DNA of 64,000 bases, taken from an uncultured Roseibium sp. (lineage in GTDB: Bacteria > Pseudomonadota > Alphaproteobacteria > Rhizobiales > Stappiaceae). The translations under genes were made by a program, and so were the position numbers. Shown here piece after piece: positions 35,704 through 45,673 of the stretch. The stretch is taken from the NCBI RefSeq assembly GCF_947496995.1, contig NZ_CANMFD010000001.1, positions 864,692 to 928,691 on the forward strand, written 5' to 3'. How positions within the stretch are numbered: the stretch's first letter is position 1; each line of letters opens with the position of its first letter. The notes beneath the pieces were generated by a model that made no database searches, was not told the origin of the DNA, and saw only the letters and a list, made by a program, of their open reading frames with translations.

Positions 35704-36567
35704 TCAAACCGTCGTCAGCAGCCAGTCCCGGAACGCGGCCACCGGGCGGGTGAGCGTGCGTGTCGGAGAGCGGACGAACCAGTAGCCGGTGTCCAGTTCG
35801 ACGCGGGGCCAGTCCGGCATGACGAGGTGACCGGCATCAAGTTCCTGGGAGACAAAGCGCCGGTCGATGACGATGGCGCCCATGCCGGCGATGGCCGCCT
35901 GGATGGCCAGATCGCGGCTTTGCAGAACCATGCCGGATGTCGTGTCGCCATGGTCCAGACCGGCTTTTTCCTGCCAGACGTTCCAGTCGTTGCGCCGCGA
36001 AGCGCTGTGAAGCAGTCGGAAATCGTTCAGGATGGAAGGATCTTCAGGGTCCTTGCCGTTCAGGAGGCCTGGTGCGACGGCGACGGCAAGGTGTTCCTGC
36101 CACAGGAGCCGGCTTTCCACGCCCGGCCAGTTGCCGGTGCCGAGGCGGATGACGCAATCGTAGTTTTCCCGGTCGAGGTCGATCATGCGCGTGGACGCCG
36201 ACAGCAGCAGTTCCACATCCGGCTGGATGGTCTGGAACTGCGGCAGGCGCGGGATCAGCCAGCGGGTGGCGAAGGTCGATACCGTGCTGATCCTGAGTTC
36301 CGTCCGCCCGCGCCGTTTGAAACTGTCGACGGCCTCTTCTATCCGGTCGAAGGCATCGCCCATGCTCAGCGCCAGCCGTTGGCCTTCCTCCGTCAGGCTC
36401 AGGCCGCGGCCGTCGCGGTTGACCAGCGTCGCGCCCAGCTCGCTCTCCAGCTTGCGCATCAGATGGGACAGGGCCGAAGGCGAGACGCCCAGTTTTTCAG
36501 CCGCCAGCGCCGCCCGGCCGTGGCGGGCGAGCAGGGAAAAGGCATGAAGTGCGCGCAGGGATGCCAT
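35704..36567 (-). CDS. LysR-family transcriptional regulator
   Basis: A 287-residue regulator. The N-terminal winged helix (AEKLGVSPSALSHLMRKLESELG) and LysR effector domain show the GcvA-like branch (NWPGVESRLLWQE). It converges on otnI with 22 bases between stops, so it is not part of that operon. The target is unknown; the next upstream gene (36644) is on the same strand. Confidence 0.92.
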   Translation of the reverse strand: MASLRALHAFSLLARHGRAALAAEKLGVSPSALSHLMRKLESELGATLVNRDGRGLSLTEEGQRLALSMGDAFDRIEEAVDSFKRRGRTELRISTVSTFATRWLIPRLPQFQTIQPDVELLLSASTRMIDLDRENYDCVIRLGTGNWPGVESRLLWQEHLAVAVAPGLLNGKDPEDPSILNDFRLLHSASRRNDWNVWQEKAGLDHGDTTSGMVLQSRDLAIQAAIAGMGAIVIDRRFVSQELDAGHLVMPDWPRVELDTGYWFVRSPTRTLTRPVAAFRDWLLTTV

Positions 36568-36643
36568 GGAGCAAGTTCCGGACTATTGAATTTTATTCAA
36601 TAATGGATCGTGCGGTACATGTCGAGTTGGAGGTCCGGCTGAG

Positions 36644-37387
36644 CTATCCGAGGGCGCCGAGAACCGCCTTGAGAAAGCCGGTCAGGTCGTCGGTGACGAA
36701 ATCGACATGGGGGTAAGGCTCGTCTTCCACGTCCCAGGTTTCCCTGAACACCTCGCCCGCACTCTGCGGTACGATCAGCGTCGTGCACATGCCGAGCTGA
36801 TGCGGTACGATCAGGTTCTTCGAAAGATCTTCGAACATGGCCGAGCGCGCGGAGGAAATACCGGTCCTGGCCAGAAACCTGTCGTAGGTCTCCCGGTTGG
36901 GCTTGGGGATCAGGTCGGCTTCGACAATGCCGAAGATATCCTCGAAATGATCGGAGATGCCAAGGGCTGCGGCGGTGCGTTCCGCGTGCGGCCGATCGCC
37001 GTTGGTGAAGATGAACTTCCGGCCCGGCAGGGCCTCGATGGCATCCCCCAGCTCCGGGTTCGGCGCCAGGCCCGAATAGTCGATGTCATGCACGAAGCGC
37101 AGATATTCGTCCGGATCGATCTCGTGCCGCTTCATCAGTCCGCTCAGCGTTGTGCCGAACTCGTGATACAGCGCCTTTTGATGCGTCATCGCTTCTTCGC
37201 GCGGCAGGTGCAAGGTCTTCTCGACATAGCGCGCAATCTGTTCGTCGATTTGCGAAAACAGGTCGGCGTCATGCGGATAGAGCGTGTTGTCCAGGTCAAA
37301 GACCCAGGCTTCGATGCCCTTGAAGACACGAAGGTCGCGCCTGTGCGCTTGCGGGCCCTCGTGGGGCAGGGGGCGTTTTCCGGTCAC
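36644..37387 (-). CDS. HAD-family pyrimidine 5'-nucleotidase-like phosphatase
   Basis: A 247-residue haloacid dehalogenase fold hydrolase. Motif I is [11 protein letters not shown], motif [14 protein letters not shown], motif III Lys in [10 protein letters not shown] and motif [17 protein letters not shown]. The SDT1/YjjG-like pattern suggests a pyrimidine nucleotide or pyridoxal-phosphate-type phosphatase. GTG start in a GTGA overlap with the argB stop, an arrangement common in alphaproteobacteria. Confidence 0.9.
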   Translation of the reverse strand: MTGKRPLPHEGPQAHRRDLRVFKGIEAWVFDLDNTLYPHDADLFSQIDEQIARYVEKTLHLPREEAMTHQKALYHEFGTTLSGLMKRHEIDPDEYLRFVHDIDYSGLAPNPELGDAIEALPGRKFIFTNGDRPHAERTAAALGISDHFEDIFGIVEADLIPKPNRETYDRFLARTGISSARSAMFEDLSKNLIVPHQLGMCTTLIVPQSAGEVFRETWDVEDEPYPHVDFVTDDLTGFLKAVLGALG

Positions 37388-38271
37388 GGGCGTATCAGGG
37401 TTCCCGCACCGCCATCGGTGAAGAGTTCCAGAAGAACCGCATGCGACACCTTGCCGTTGAGGATGACGACCCCTTCGACGCCCTGGTCCAGCGCCTCGAT
37501 GCAGGTCTCGACCTTGGGGATCATGCCGCCGGAAATCGTGCCGTCGGCCATCAGCTCGCGGGCCCGTGCCACGGTGAGCTGCTTGATGAGATTGCCGTCC
37601 TTGTCCAGAACGCCGGGGACGTCGGTCAGGAACAGGAGGCGCGTGGCGTTGAGCGCTCCGGCGATTGCCCCGGCGCAGGTATCGGCGTTGATATTGTAGG
37701 TCTCGCCGTCACTCCCCGGCGCGACGGGGGCCACCACCGGAATGATGTCTTCCTTCAGAACCAGCCTGAGGACTGTCGGGTCGACGCTTTCCGGTTCGCC
37801 GACAAAGCCGAGATCGACGACGCTCTCGATATTGCTGTCCGGATCGACGATCCGGCGCTGCAGCTTGCGCGCGGTGACCAGGTTGCCGTCCTTGCCGCAC
37901 AGGCCGACCGCCCGGCCGCCCTCGGCGTTGATCATCTGGACGATTTCCTTGTTGATCGATCCGGCAAGCACCATCTCGACAACTTCGACGGTGGCCTTGT
38001 CGGTGACCCGGAGGCCACCCTTGAATTCGCTGACGATATTGAGTCGCTGCAGCATCTTGCCGATCTGCGGCCCGCCACCATGCACCACCACGGGATTGAC
38101 GCCGGACTGACGCAACAGCGTGATGTCCCGGGCGAAGGCCTGACCGAGTTCAAGATCGCCCATTGCGTGGCCGCCGTATTTCACCACGACGGTCTTGTTG
38201 TCGTAGCGCTGCATGTAGGGCAGGGCATGGGCGATGATTTGGGCGCGGCTGGTCATTTCAGGCGTGATCAT
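37384..38271 (-). CDS. argB: Acetylglutamate kinase
   Basis: ArgB phosphorylates N-acetyl-L-glutamate in arginine synthesis. At 295 residues it has the amino-acid kinase fold with [21 protein letters not shown] and the C-terminal [11 protein letters not shown]. The ATG at 38271 has no strong ribosome binding site; ATG 38256 (MTSRAQ) is an alternative. It lies between engB and the HAD gene, as in relatives. Confidence 0.95.
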   Translation of the reverse strand: MITPEMTSRAQIIAHALPYMQRYDNKTVVVKYGGHAMGDLELGQAFARDITLLRQSGVNPVVVHGGGPQIGKMLQRLNIVSEFKGGLRVTDKATVEVVEMVLAGSINKEIVQMINAEGGRAVGLCGKDGNLVTARKLQRRIVDPDSNIESVVDLGFVGEPESVDPTVLRLVLKEDIIPVVAPVAPGSDGETYNINADTCAGAIAGALNATRLLFLTDVPGVLDKDGNLIKQLTVARARELMADGTISGGMIPKVETCIEALDQGVEGVVILNGKVSHAVLLELFTDGGAGTLIRP

Positions 38272-38368
38272 GGACTTGAGATACTCTGCGTGGCTGAGAA
38301 ACGTCTCGCGAAAGAGACCTGCTATAGCCGGTTTGACGGGTCTTCACAATCGGCAGCCGGGAAGTGCC

Positions 38369-39016
38369 TTACTGGTTCGCCAGCAGGTAGAGTTCGGCGC
38401 GAAGCTCGTCGACACCCTTGTTCTTCTCCGAGGAGGTGGCGATGATTTCCGGATGGGCGGCAATCCGTTTGGCCAGAAGCGCCCTTGTTTCCGTAATCAG
38501 TCGCGCCAACTGGGGCGGCTTGATCTTGTCGGCCTTGGTCAGCACCACCTGGTAGACGACGGCCGCCTTGTCGAGCAGCGCCATTGTCTCCAGATCGTTC
38601 GCCTTGATCCCGTGCCGGCTGTCGATCAGCAGGATGACCCGGCGCAGGTTCGGCCGTCCGCGCAGATAGGAAAACACCAGCCGCGTCCAGGCGTCGACCA
38701 GATCCTTCGGCGCCTGCGCATAGCCGTAGCCGGGCATGTCGACGATGGTCAGCGGCGTATCGGGCGCGACGAAGAAGTTGAGCATCTGCGTGCGGCCGGG
38801 CGTCGAGGATGTCCGCGCCAGTCCCTTGCGCCCGGTCAGCGCATTGATCAGGCTGGACTTGCCGACATTGGAGCGGCCCGCAAAGGCGATCTCGGTATCC
38901 GCCGCTTCCGGCAGATTGGCCATGTCGGTGACGCTGGTCAGGAACTCCCAGGGACGGGCGAACAAGAGCCGGCCTGCTTCCAGGTCTTCCGGCGTATAGG
39001 TTTGATCTTCACTCAT
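38369..39016 (-). CDS. engB: Ribosome biogenesis GTP-binding protein YsxC/EngB
   Basis: A 215-residue GTPase of the EngB family needed for large-subunit assembly. GTP motifs: G1 [17 protein letters not shown]3 DMPGYG, G4 TKAD and G5 SSEKNKG. The length is normal. In many relatives it directly follows yidC. Here about 2.9 kb of other genes separate them. Confidence 0.95.
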   Translation of the reverse strand: MSEDQTYTPEDLEAGRLLFARPWEFLTSVTDMANLPEAADTEIAFAGRSNVGKSSLINALTGRKGLARTSSTPGRTQMLNFFVAPDTPLTIVDMPGYGYAQAPKDLVDAWTRLVFSYLRGRPNLRRVILLIDSRHGIKANDLETMALLDKAAVVYQVVLTKADKIKPPQLARLITETRALLAKRIAAHPEIIATSSEKNKGVDELRAELYLLANQ

Positions 39017-39095
39017 ATGCGCGTTTTAGCCTGCCGGACTGACGCCGTCGAGCGTGCATTCCGGTGCAGCGGTTAAATTCCGGCCGAGGTATGGC

Positions 39096-40058
39096 CTATA
39101 GGCCGGACAGCTGTTTTTCGAACGCATAGGTGGGGGCGATGAAGTCTGCGTTGCTCTTGATGATCGCGCAGGCGAAAAGAGTTCTGACAGCGCGCCCGTT
39201 GCCGTCTGTAAAGGCATGCGCGCGAAGGTGGGCGCCCAGCAGGTAACAGGCAATATTGCCCCAATTGTTGTGCTGATTTTGAACCGTGGGCACGAAGATG
39301 TAGTGGCGTTGTCCCGGAGTCTCATAGCGGTGCCTTTGCTGCTCGGCCGCTGGAGGCAGGGGCATCATTTCCCGGATCTTGCGCGATTGCCGCGCGGCAT
39401 AAGCCTGCAGATAGGTTCCGCCACCGACGCCGCAGTAGTTCTGTCCCATCGGTGTGTTGCGAAGGGCGTCGGCATTTGCGGGGATGGACCCCACGACGGC
39501 CCTGTGGATGTGTTCGATCGTCTCCACATGCCGCAAGTCCATATTGCGGTTCAGGACGGTGGTGATCGCTCTTTGGACAGCCGTCACGTCCGCCCGGTTG
39601 GCGGTTCTGCCGAAGCTGTTGGAGGAGGTGCAGACCCATTTGGAGGCCTTGATCAGGTCGGTGTCCGTCTGGCGGGCACCGTATTGGTCGGGTGGTATCT
39701 GATGGCCAGGGGTATTCCGCAATGTCACGAAGACATTGGAGTAGGCTTCCAGCAGCAGCATGTCGAGATAGCGCGTGGATGCGAGAACGCGCTGGCGCTC
39801 CATGTCGAGACGCCCGGACAACTGGTTCCTGTAGTACTGCTCATTGCTTCGCGCGGTAACGATTTTCGTCAGGTCGTTGGTGAAGGTTCTCTTGTTTTCG
39901 GCCGCCCAAAGCGTCGCAACGGTCAGCTCCGCACAGTCCCGGTCGGTGTCCTGCACCAGCCGTTGAAAGGCCGGAAGCGCCCTGGCCATGTCCAGATAAC
40001 TCCTGGGGGTCAGGGTAATCATGTCCTTGCGGCGCTGGAACAAGTTAAATCCGGTCAT
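39096..40058 (-). CDS. Fic-domain AMP-transferase-like protein
   Basis: A 320-residue protein with the complete Fic motif HAFTDGNGRAVR near its C-terminus, so AMPylation (or another nucleotide transfer) onto a target protein is expected. The N-terminal 200 residues are helical and not recognised, but carry TSSNSFGR-like sequence. The ATG at 40058 follows GAGG. There is no antitoxin-like small gene beside it, so an inhibitory helix, if present, must be in the same chain. It lies in the block that separates yidC from engB, and the target is unknown. Confidence 0.82.
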   Translation of the reverse strand: MTGFNLFQRRKDMITLTPRSYLDMARALPAFQRLVQDTDRDCAELTVATLWAAENKRTFTNDLTKIVTARSNEQYYRNQLSGRLDMERQRVLASTRYLDMLLLEAYSNVFVTLRNTPGHQIPPDQYGARQTDTDLIKASKWVCTSSNSFGRTANRADVTAVQRAITTVLNRNMDLRHVETIEHIHRAVVGSIPANADALRNTPMGQNYCGVGGGTYLQAYAARQSRKIREMMPLPPAAEQQRHRYETPGQRHYIFVPTVQNQHNNWGNIACYLLGAHLRAHAFTDGNGRAVRTLFACAIIKSNADFIAPTYAFEKQLSGL

Positions 40059-40275
40059 GCCATACCTCGAGTGCGTTGATTGCACAAATTTTGGGGGCCG
40101 TACCTCGAAGTAGCGGCCCCGCGAATGAACTTTCTTCACTGGCAGATTTACGGAAGAGTGCAGGCAAGCGCCTGTGACGGGCGGCACTGGCGACAACACC
40201 GCGTTGGCAGCGCCCGGGGGGCAGGGTTGTTTCAAGGTCGGGGGAAACCGCCGGACCCGGGCGGCCCGGCGGCGC

Positions 40276-40932
40276 TCAGGAAATTTCAGTCTCGGCGGTT
40301 GCCTGTTCCAGAATGGCGAAATCCGCCCCCCTGATCGCGCCGAGATGGCGGGTGATCTTTTCCACGGGCCAGTTCCACCAGGCAATTTCCAGGAGACGCT
40401 CGATGGTGTCTTCATCGAAGCGAAGCCGCATCACCCGGCCCGGATTGCCGACGACGACTGCATAGGGCGGAACGTCGGAGGCGACCACCGTATGGGCGCC
40501 GATGATCGCGCCGGAACAGATGGTGACGCCCGGCATCACCGTGGCGCCGGTCCCGAACCAGACATCGTGCTCCACGATGGTGTCGCCGCGCAGGTGATCG
40601 GAAATCGTCGCCGGGTCGAACCCTTCGCGCCATTCATCGGCGAATATATTGAACGGAAAGGTCGAGAACCCGGTCATGGCGTGGTTCGCACCGTTCATGA
40701 TGAAGGTCGTGTCCTGCGCCAGCGCGCAGAACCTGCCGATCTTCAGCCGGTCGCCGACGAAGTCGAAGTGATAGCGCACATTGCGCTCTTCGAACGCGGT
40801 GGCATGGTCCGGATCGTTGTAATAGGTGAAGTCGCCGACCTCGATGGTCGGGCGGGTGATGACGTTCTTCAGGAAAACGGTGTGCGGTTCGCCGTTGAAC
40901 GGATGAAGGATGTCGGGAGACGGGCCGTGCAT
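40276..40932 (-). CDS. Vat/CatB-type hexapeptide acetyltransferase
   Basis: A 218-residue left-handed beta-helix acetyltransferase: VGDFTYYNDPDH, KIGRFCALAQDTTFIMNGANHA and HDVWFGTGATVMPGVTICSGAIIG match the streptogramin/chloramphenicol acyltransferase group. Chromosomal members of this group often do not confer resistance, so the substrate is left open. Stand-alone gene. Confidence 0.9.
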   Translation of the reverse strand: MHGPSPDILHPFNGEPHTVFLKNVITRPTIEVGDFTYYNDPDHATAFEERNVRYHFDFVGDRLKIGRFCALAQDTTFIMNGANHAMTGFSTFPFNIFADEWREGFDPATISDHLRGDTIVEHDVWFGTGATVMPGVTICSGAIIGAHTVVASDVPPYAVVVGNPGRVMRLRFDEDTIERLLEIAWWNWPVEKITRHLGAIRGADFAILEQATAETEIS

Positions 40933-41160
40933 GGGACCTCCTCAAAAAGCAAGAAACAAGGGAAGACGGAAAACGCGTTTCATACGCGGTCGACCTGCCG
41001 GTGAGCGGCTTCGCCTTGCGGATCAGGTCTTGCTTTATCGGTTCATCGGTCCGGGAACTCCTGAGGACAGTCACGAAAAAGCGCCGCTTCAATCGGCGCT
41101 GACAGGACAAAATCCATACATTTACCCGTGCGCCGGGTCAAGATGCGAAGAGCTTCAGAT

Positions 41161-41823
41161 CTATTCGCGCCGGCAGCCTTCCAGCCAGACATCGCCATTG
41201 CCTTTCGGCGTGCAATTGCCCGATACCAACCTTTCGATGCGGGCAATGCGCTCTTCAAGCTGCGCATCTTCCTGCCGCAGATCGTAAGTTCCCGGCGCGA
41301 TCAGGACAGCCACGAGCGACAGGAACTCCCTGTCGGTCAATTCGGCGGGCGGCCGCAGGTAAATTGTCTGGCTCGCCACGAAGAAACCTTTCATCCAGCC
41401 ATCCGGTCCCCGGCCCATTTCAAGCGTATCCAGCCACAGGGCCATGATCTGGTCTTTGGTGAGTTTCCGTTCCAGCCCGATGGCGTAGCCGGTCTGACGG
41501 ATCTTGCCGATGCCCGGTTTGAACTTCCGGAAGGCAACGCGTTTCGCCAGGGACTGCGTGACAGTCGTGATGCCGGCCCCCGGCGTTGTGACATCCAGTC
41601 CAGCGTGTTGAAGAAAGGCCGGGTCCTGAACCATGAGGAGGGTCTCCAGCCGCTTTTCTCCGAGATCCTTCCCGCTGCGGCCCTCTGCCATCAGCGCGTC
41701 GGCGCGCAGGGCCAGCCTATCCGCGTCTGAAAGGGCGTCGAAATAGCCGGAAACGCCATAGATCAGGCCCGCGGCAGCAAGCAGCAGAAACACGGCACCT
41801 AGGAATTTGAAAAGTCGACGCAT
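41161..41823 (-). CDS. GT51-like protein with altered active site
   Basis: A 220-residue protein with one N-terminal membrane helix, then a short peptidoglycan glycosyltransferase-like domain. Motif 1 reads MVQDPAFLQHAGLD where active enzymes have EDxxFxxHxGxD, so the catalytic Glu is Gln66. Motif 2 is GAGITTVTQSLAKR and motif 3 ERKLTKDQIMALWLDTLEMG. There is no transpeptidase domain. It is therefore probably not a working transglycosylase, or uses another residue. The ATG at 41823 has GGAG at eight bases. Confidence 0.8.
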   Translation of the reverse strand: MRRLFKFLGAVFLLLAAAGLIYGVSGYFDALSDADRLALRADALMAEGRSGKDLGEKRLETLLMVQDPAFLQHAGLDVTTPGAGITTVTQSLAKRVAFRKFKPGIGKIRQTGYAIGLERKLTKDQIMALWLDTLEMGRGPDGWMKGFFVASQTIYLRPPAELTDREFLSLVAVLIAPGTYDLRQEDAQLEERIARIERLVSGNCTPKGNGDVWLEGCRRE

Positions 41824-41909
41824 GATGGCTCCACGGGAAGGGGTCGCCAAGATGATGCGCGAAAAGCGGCAATGTCATGATGGCCCGCAGCGGGCGTTCG
41901 GCTTCTATC

Positions 41910-41942
41910 AAAAAAAGGCCCCGCCTTGCGGCGGGACCTTTG
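41910..41942 (-). terminator. Rho-independent terminator of the rpmH-rnpA-yidC operon
   Basis: On the minus strand AAAGGTCCCGCC-GCAA-GGCGGGGCCTTT is followed by a run of T. It is a strong 12-bp stem with one mismatch, 27 bases after the yidC stop. Confidence 0.93.
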
Positions 41943-41968
41943 TATCGGACAGGTTTTTATCGGCTGCC

Positions 41969-43807
41969 TCAGCTCTTGTCTTCGGCTGCCGGTTTCTTTC
42001 GCTTGAACATGCGGGACAGGTTGTCCCACAGCTCCACCTTGACGCCCTGACGGCGCATGATGACGTATTGCTGGGTCACCGAAAGGCTGTTGTTCCAGGC
42101 CCAGTAGATCACCAGACCGGCCGGGAACGAGGCCAGCATGAAGGTGAAGACCACCGGCATCCAGGTGAAGATCATCTGCTGGGTCGGGTCCGGCGGCGCC
42201 GGGTTCATCTTCATCTGGATGAACATGGTGATGCCCATGATCAGCGGCCACACGCCCAGCATCAGCATCTGCGGCGGATCCCAGGGGATCAGGCCGAACA
42301 GGTTGAAGATGCTCGTCGGATCCGGCGCGGAGAGATCCTGGATCCATCCGAAGAACGGCGCATGGCGCATTTCGATGGTGACGAACAGCACCTTGTAGAG
42401 CGCGAAGAACACCGGAATCTGGATCACGATCGGCAGACAGCCGGCCAGCGGATTGATCTTCTCTTTCTTGTAGAGCTCCATCAACGCCTGTTGCTGCTTC
42501 TGCTTGTCGTCCCCGTATTTCTCGCGGATCTCCGTCATCTGCGGCTGCACAAGCTTCATCTTGCTCATGGAGACGTAGGACTTGTTGGCAAGCGGGAAGA
42601 AGATCAGCTTGACGAGCACCGTGACCAGAAGGATCGCGACCCCGAAGTTGCCGGTCAGGTGGAAGAACCAGTCGATGGCGAAGAACATCGGCTTGGTAAG
42701 GAAGTAGAACCAGCCCCAGTCGATCAGCAGCTCGAAGCGCTTGATGTTGAGGGCTTCCTCGTATCCGTCCAGAAGCTTGGTTTCCTTGGCGCCTGCGAAC
42801 AGGTAGGAACTCGTTTCTGCGGTTCCGCTCGCCGGCACCGAAACGGCATTGCCGAGATAATCCGCCTGGTAATTGCCGGTCTTGGCCGAATAACTGAAGC
42901 CCGGCTGAAATTCCTGGCCCGGGAACGGGATAAGCGTTGACGCCCAGTACTTGTCGGTCATGCCGAGCCAGCCCTGGTCAACCTTGGGAGGACGGATCGT
43001 GCCTTCCTCTTCAAGATCGGAATAATCGACCTCCTCGAGCCCTTCCTCGCCGAAGACCCCGAGCAGGCCTTCATGCAGGATCCAGATGCCGGTGGTCTCG
43101 GGAATGTTGCGCCGGGCGATGAGGCCGTAAGGGTAAAGCGTGAGCGCATCGGCCGTGGTGTTCTCGACCGACTGTTCGACGGTGAACATGTAGTTGTCGT
43201 CGACCGAATAGACGCGCTTAAAGACAACGCCCGCGCCGTTGTCCCATGTCAGCGTCAGGGGAGTTGCCGGGGTAAGCGTCGCCTGTCCCTCGATGGACCA
43301 CTCCGTATCGGGACCGGGAAGGGAAATACCGGCTTCGGGATCCGCCACCCAGCCGTAGTCGGCGTAATAGGGGTTGGGGCTGCCCGAGGGAGAGAACAGC
43401 ACGATGGTCGGGCTGCTCTTGTTGACGGTCTCGTGGTATTCCTTCAGCCGAAGATCGTCGAGACGGCCGCCGGTCAGATTGACCGAGCCTTCCAGGTGCG
43501 GGGTATCGATGGTGATCCGCTTGCTGGCCGAAAGGGCCTGCTCCCGGCTTGCAAAGGCTGCCTGACCGGCTGCTGCAGGTGCGGGGGCCGAAGCGTCCGT
43601 GCCGGGCGTTGCAGTTGGCCGCGGCGCGTTCGGGTTGCCGCTGTCAGTCAGTGTCTGGCCGCTTGCCGCGGCATCCTGCTGCGCCTGAAGTTCAGCCTGC
43701 GCCTGCTGGCGCTCCAGTTTCGGCCCGGCGATGAAATACTGCCATCCAAGCAGTACGATCAGGGACAGGACGATTGCAAGAATCGTGTTTCGGTTTTCAG
43801 AAATCAA
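41969..43807 (-). CDS. yidC: Membrane protein insertase YidC
   Basis: A 612-residue inner-membrane insertase/chaperone. The N-terminal helix ([17 protein letters not shown]) precedes a linker, the large periplasmic beta domain (residues about 90-370) and the conserved five-helix core ([18 protein letters not shown] ... [17 protein letters not shown]). The C-terminus is basic. The start is TTG at 43807, as no ATG or GTG is near and the next conserved residues follow at once. It is seven bases after rnpA and ends in a strong terminator. Confidence 0.96.
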   Translation of the reverse strand: MISENRNTILAIVLSLIVLLGWQYFIAGPKLERQQAQAELQAQQDAAASGQTLTDSGNPNAPRPTATPGTDASAPAPAAAGQAAFASREQALSASKRITIDTPHLEGSVNLTGGRLDDLRLKEYHETVNKSSPTIVLFSPSGSPNPYYADYGWVADPEAGISLPGPDTEWSIEGQATLTPATPLTLTWDNGAGVVFKRVYSVDDNYMFTVEQSVENTTADALTLYPYGLIARRNIPETTGIWILHEGLLGVFGEEGLEEVDYSDLEEEGTIRPPKVDQGWLGMTDKYWASTLIPFPGQEFQPGFSYSAKTGNYQADYLGNAVSVPASGTAETSSYLFAGAKETKLLDGYEEALNIKRFELLIDWGWFYFLTKPMFFAIDWFFHLTGNFGVAILLVTVLVKLIFFPLANKSYVSMSKMKLVQPQMTEIREKYGDDKQKQQQALMELYKKEKINPLAGCLPIVIQIPVFFALYKVLFVTIEMRHAPFFGWIQDLSAPDPTSIFNLFGLIPWDPPQMLMLGVWPLIMGITMFIQMKMNPAPPDPTQQMIFTWMPVVFTFMLASFPAGLVIYWAWNNSLSVTQQYVIMRRQGVKVELWDNLSRMFKRKKPAAEDKS

Positions 43808-43813
43808 CTGGAG

Positions 43814-44215
43814 TTACCCCTGTTTCCTGCGCAAGTTTGTTTGATTCTGCCGGTTCGTCCGGCGCGGCTTTTCCCGTCCGCGCGGCGTGGCAGGGTCAAG
43901 CACCTGGCTCAGGCCAGACTTAAGGTCTGCGACGAGTTTTTGAAAGGGAAGAGTGCGCGCGCTGTCCCGTGCGATCAGGACAAAATCCGCGTTTTGCGGT
44001 TTATCCCCCGGTCCGAGTTCGGCAACGGCGGCCCTGAGGCGGCGTTTTATGCGGCTGCGCACGACGGAATTGCCGGTCTTCTTGGTGACCGTATAGCCCA
44101 CGCGCGCTTCGCCGTCCGCATCCCGTTTCAGCCCCTGAACGACAAAAGCGCGCCGACCCAGTCGGCCGCCTTTGGCGACCGCCAGGAATTCGGAGCGCTT
44201 TTTCAAAGTGTCCAT
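43814..44215 (-). CDS. rnpA: Ribonuclease P protein component
   Basis: RnpA, the protein subunit of RNase P that trims tRNA 5' ends. The family signature NSVVRSRIKRRLRA is present. I use ATG 44215 (MDTLKKRSEFLAVAKGG), which gives 133 residues. A TTG at 44269 would extend it by 18 residues. It lies 60 bases after rpmH in the usual order rpmH-rnpA-yidC. Confidence 0.93.
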   Translation of the reverse strand: MDTLKKRSEFLAVAKGGRLGRRAFVVQGLKRDADGEARVGYTVTKKTGNSVVRSRIKRRLRAAVAELGPGDKPQNADFVLIARDSARTLPFQKLVADLKSGLSQVLDPATPRGREKPRRTNRQNQTNLRRKQG

Positions 44216-44275
44216 GAGCAGCAGCTGGTTGTTGGCAGACGCCGCCAACCCGGCGCGCTGCGGGCTCAACGCCGG

Positions 44276-44410
44276 TTAGGCGCTCAGGCTGTTACGGCCT
44301 TTGGCACGGCGACGAGCAAGCACCTGACGACCGTTCTTGGTTGCCATACGTGCGCGAAATCCGTGGCGACGCTTGCGGACAAGACGGCTCGGTTGATACG
44401 TACGCTTCAT
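44276..44410 (-). CDS. rpmH: Ribosomal protein bL34
   Basis: A 44-residue basic protein beginning [18 protein letters not shown] and ending GRNSLSA, the standard bL34. It is the first gene of the rpmH-rnpA-yidC operon, and its promoter is visible about 130 bases upstream. Confidence 0.97.
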   Translation of the reverse strand: MKRTYQPSRLVRKRRHGFRARMATKNGRQVLARRRAKGRNSLSA

Positions 44411-44538
44411 TGTTCTTCCCCACGCGGATTAATGCGCGGCCCTTGTTCATCTTAATTCTTTGGAGGAAGCACTCGAAGCGCCTGAAGCGCGGGGCTCTTG
44501 TCAGCCTTGGGTCCGAATGCATGTCCCGGTCGAGCGCG

Positions 44539-44567
44539 CTTATAAGGGCCATGACGCTGCAAGTCAA
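44539..44567 (-). promoter_or_regulatory. Sigma-70-type promoter for rpmH
   Basis: On the minus strand TTGACT (44567-44562) and TATAAG (44544-44539) are separated by exactly 17 bases. It points at rpmH with a leader of about 120 bases. Confidence 0.75.
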
Positions 44568-44829
44568 CTTTGCGGGCGAAGAATCTCTTAATTCCTGTGC
44601 GCCCGGGAAACCCATGCCCAATCAGGTCGGCGATTGGCGGTGGACCGCTTCGCAGGTGACCGTGCTGTGCAACGGCGGCAGGCGGATCACGCGTGAGTGA
44701 ACTTGAGCCGGCCAAACGTCACTTATCGGTGAAGCATGGTTCTTTTTACCGGAATTAAGATACATCTGCCAATACTCACATATCCCGAACAGGTAAAAAC
44801 GGGCGAATGAAAAAACAACGGGACCCTAT

Positions 44830-45639
44830 ATGTCGGGTGACAAGGCCAACACAGTGACAGCACCGAAGCAAACAGAGGCGATCGCCGGCGAAACGCCCAA
44901 GCGCTCGGTGTCCGCCCGGATCCGCACATGGCTGCCACTGATTGTCCTGGTGGGCCTGATGGGGCTCGCTTTTGCGCTCGGGCTGCACGAACAGCTTACG
45001 CTGTCGAATCTCATTATGCGCCGACAGGAACTGGCCGGCTATGTGGAGGCCAATATCGCGCTGGCCCTCCTGGTCTACGCGGCAGCCTATGCCGTGGCCG
45101 TTGCGCTTTCCTTTCCCGGTGCGTCCCTGCTGACCATCGCCGGCGGGTTCCTGTTCGGCTGGGTTCTCGGCGGTTTCGCAACGGTTCTCAGCGCGACCCT
45201 TGGTGCCTGCGCAGTCTTTCTGGTCGCCCGAACCTCCTTTGGGGACATCCTGACCCGGCGCGCCGGACCGTTCCTGTCCCGTCTCGCGGACGGGTTTCGC
45301 AACGATGCCTTCAACTATCTGCTGTTCCTGCGGTTGACGCCGGTCTTTCCCTTCTGGCTGGTGAACATCGCCCCGGCCATGTTTGCAATGCCGTTGCCGT
45401 CCTATGCGCTGGCGACCTTTGCCGGCATCATTCCGGGAACCTTTGCCTTCGCCTTCATCGGTTCCGGTCTGGACAGTGTCATCGCGGCCCAGGAGGCGGC
45501 CGACCCCGGCTGTGCCGCGGCCGGGACCTGCCGGATCGAATTGTCCGCCCTGGTCACGCCCCAGCTTCTGGCCGCTTTTTTCGCGCTCGGCATCGTCAGC
45601 CTCATTCCCGTCATTCTGAAGAAGCTGCGGTCCCGCTGA
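44830..45639 (+). CDS. TVP38/TMEM64 (DedA-like) membrane protein
   Basis: A 269-residue inner-membrane protein of the TVP38/SNARE-associated family: FPGASLLTIAGGFLFG and LRLTPVFPFWLVNIAPAMF are the conserved half-helix regions. Some family members move lipids between membrane leaflets. It is followed 34 bases later by a flavin disulfide reductase, a pairing seen in many proteobacteria. Confidence 0.9.
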   Translation: MSGDKANTVTAPKQTEAIAGETPKRSVSARIRTWLPLIVLVGLMGLAFALGLHEQLTLSNLIMRRQELAGYVEANIALALLVYAAAYAVAVALSFPGASLLTIAGGFLFGWVLGGFATVLSATLGACAVFLVARTSFGDILTRRAGPFLSRLADGFRNDAFNYLLFLRLTPVFPFWLVNIAPAMFAMPLPSYALATFAGIIPGTFAFAFIGSGLDSVIAAQEAADPGCAAAGTCRIELSALVTPQLLAAFFALGIVSLIPVILKKLRSR

Positions 45640-45673
45640 TTCTCTCTTTCCCGTTCATCGATTGGAGTCCCTG

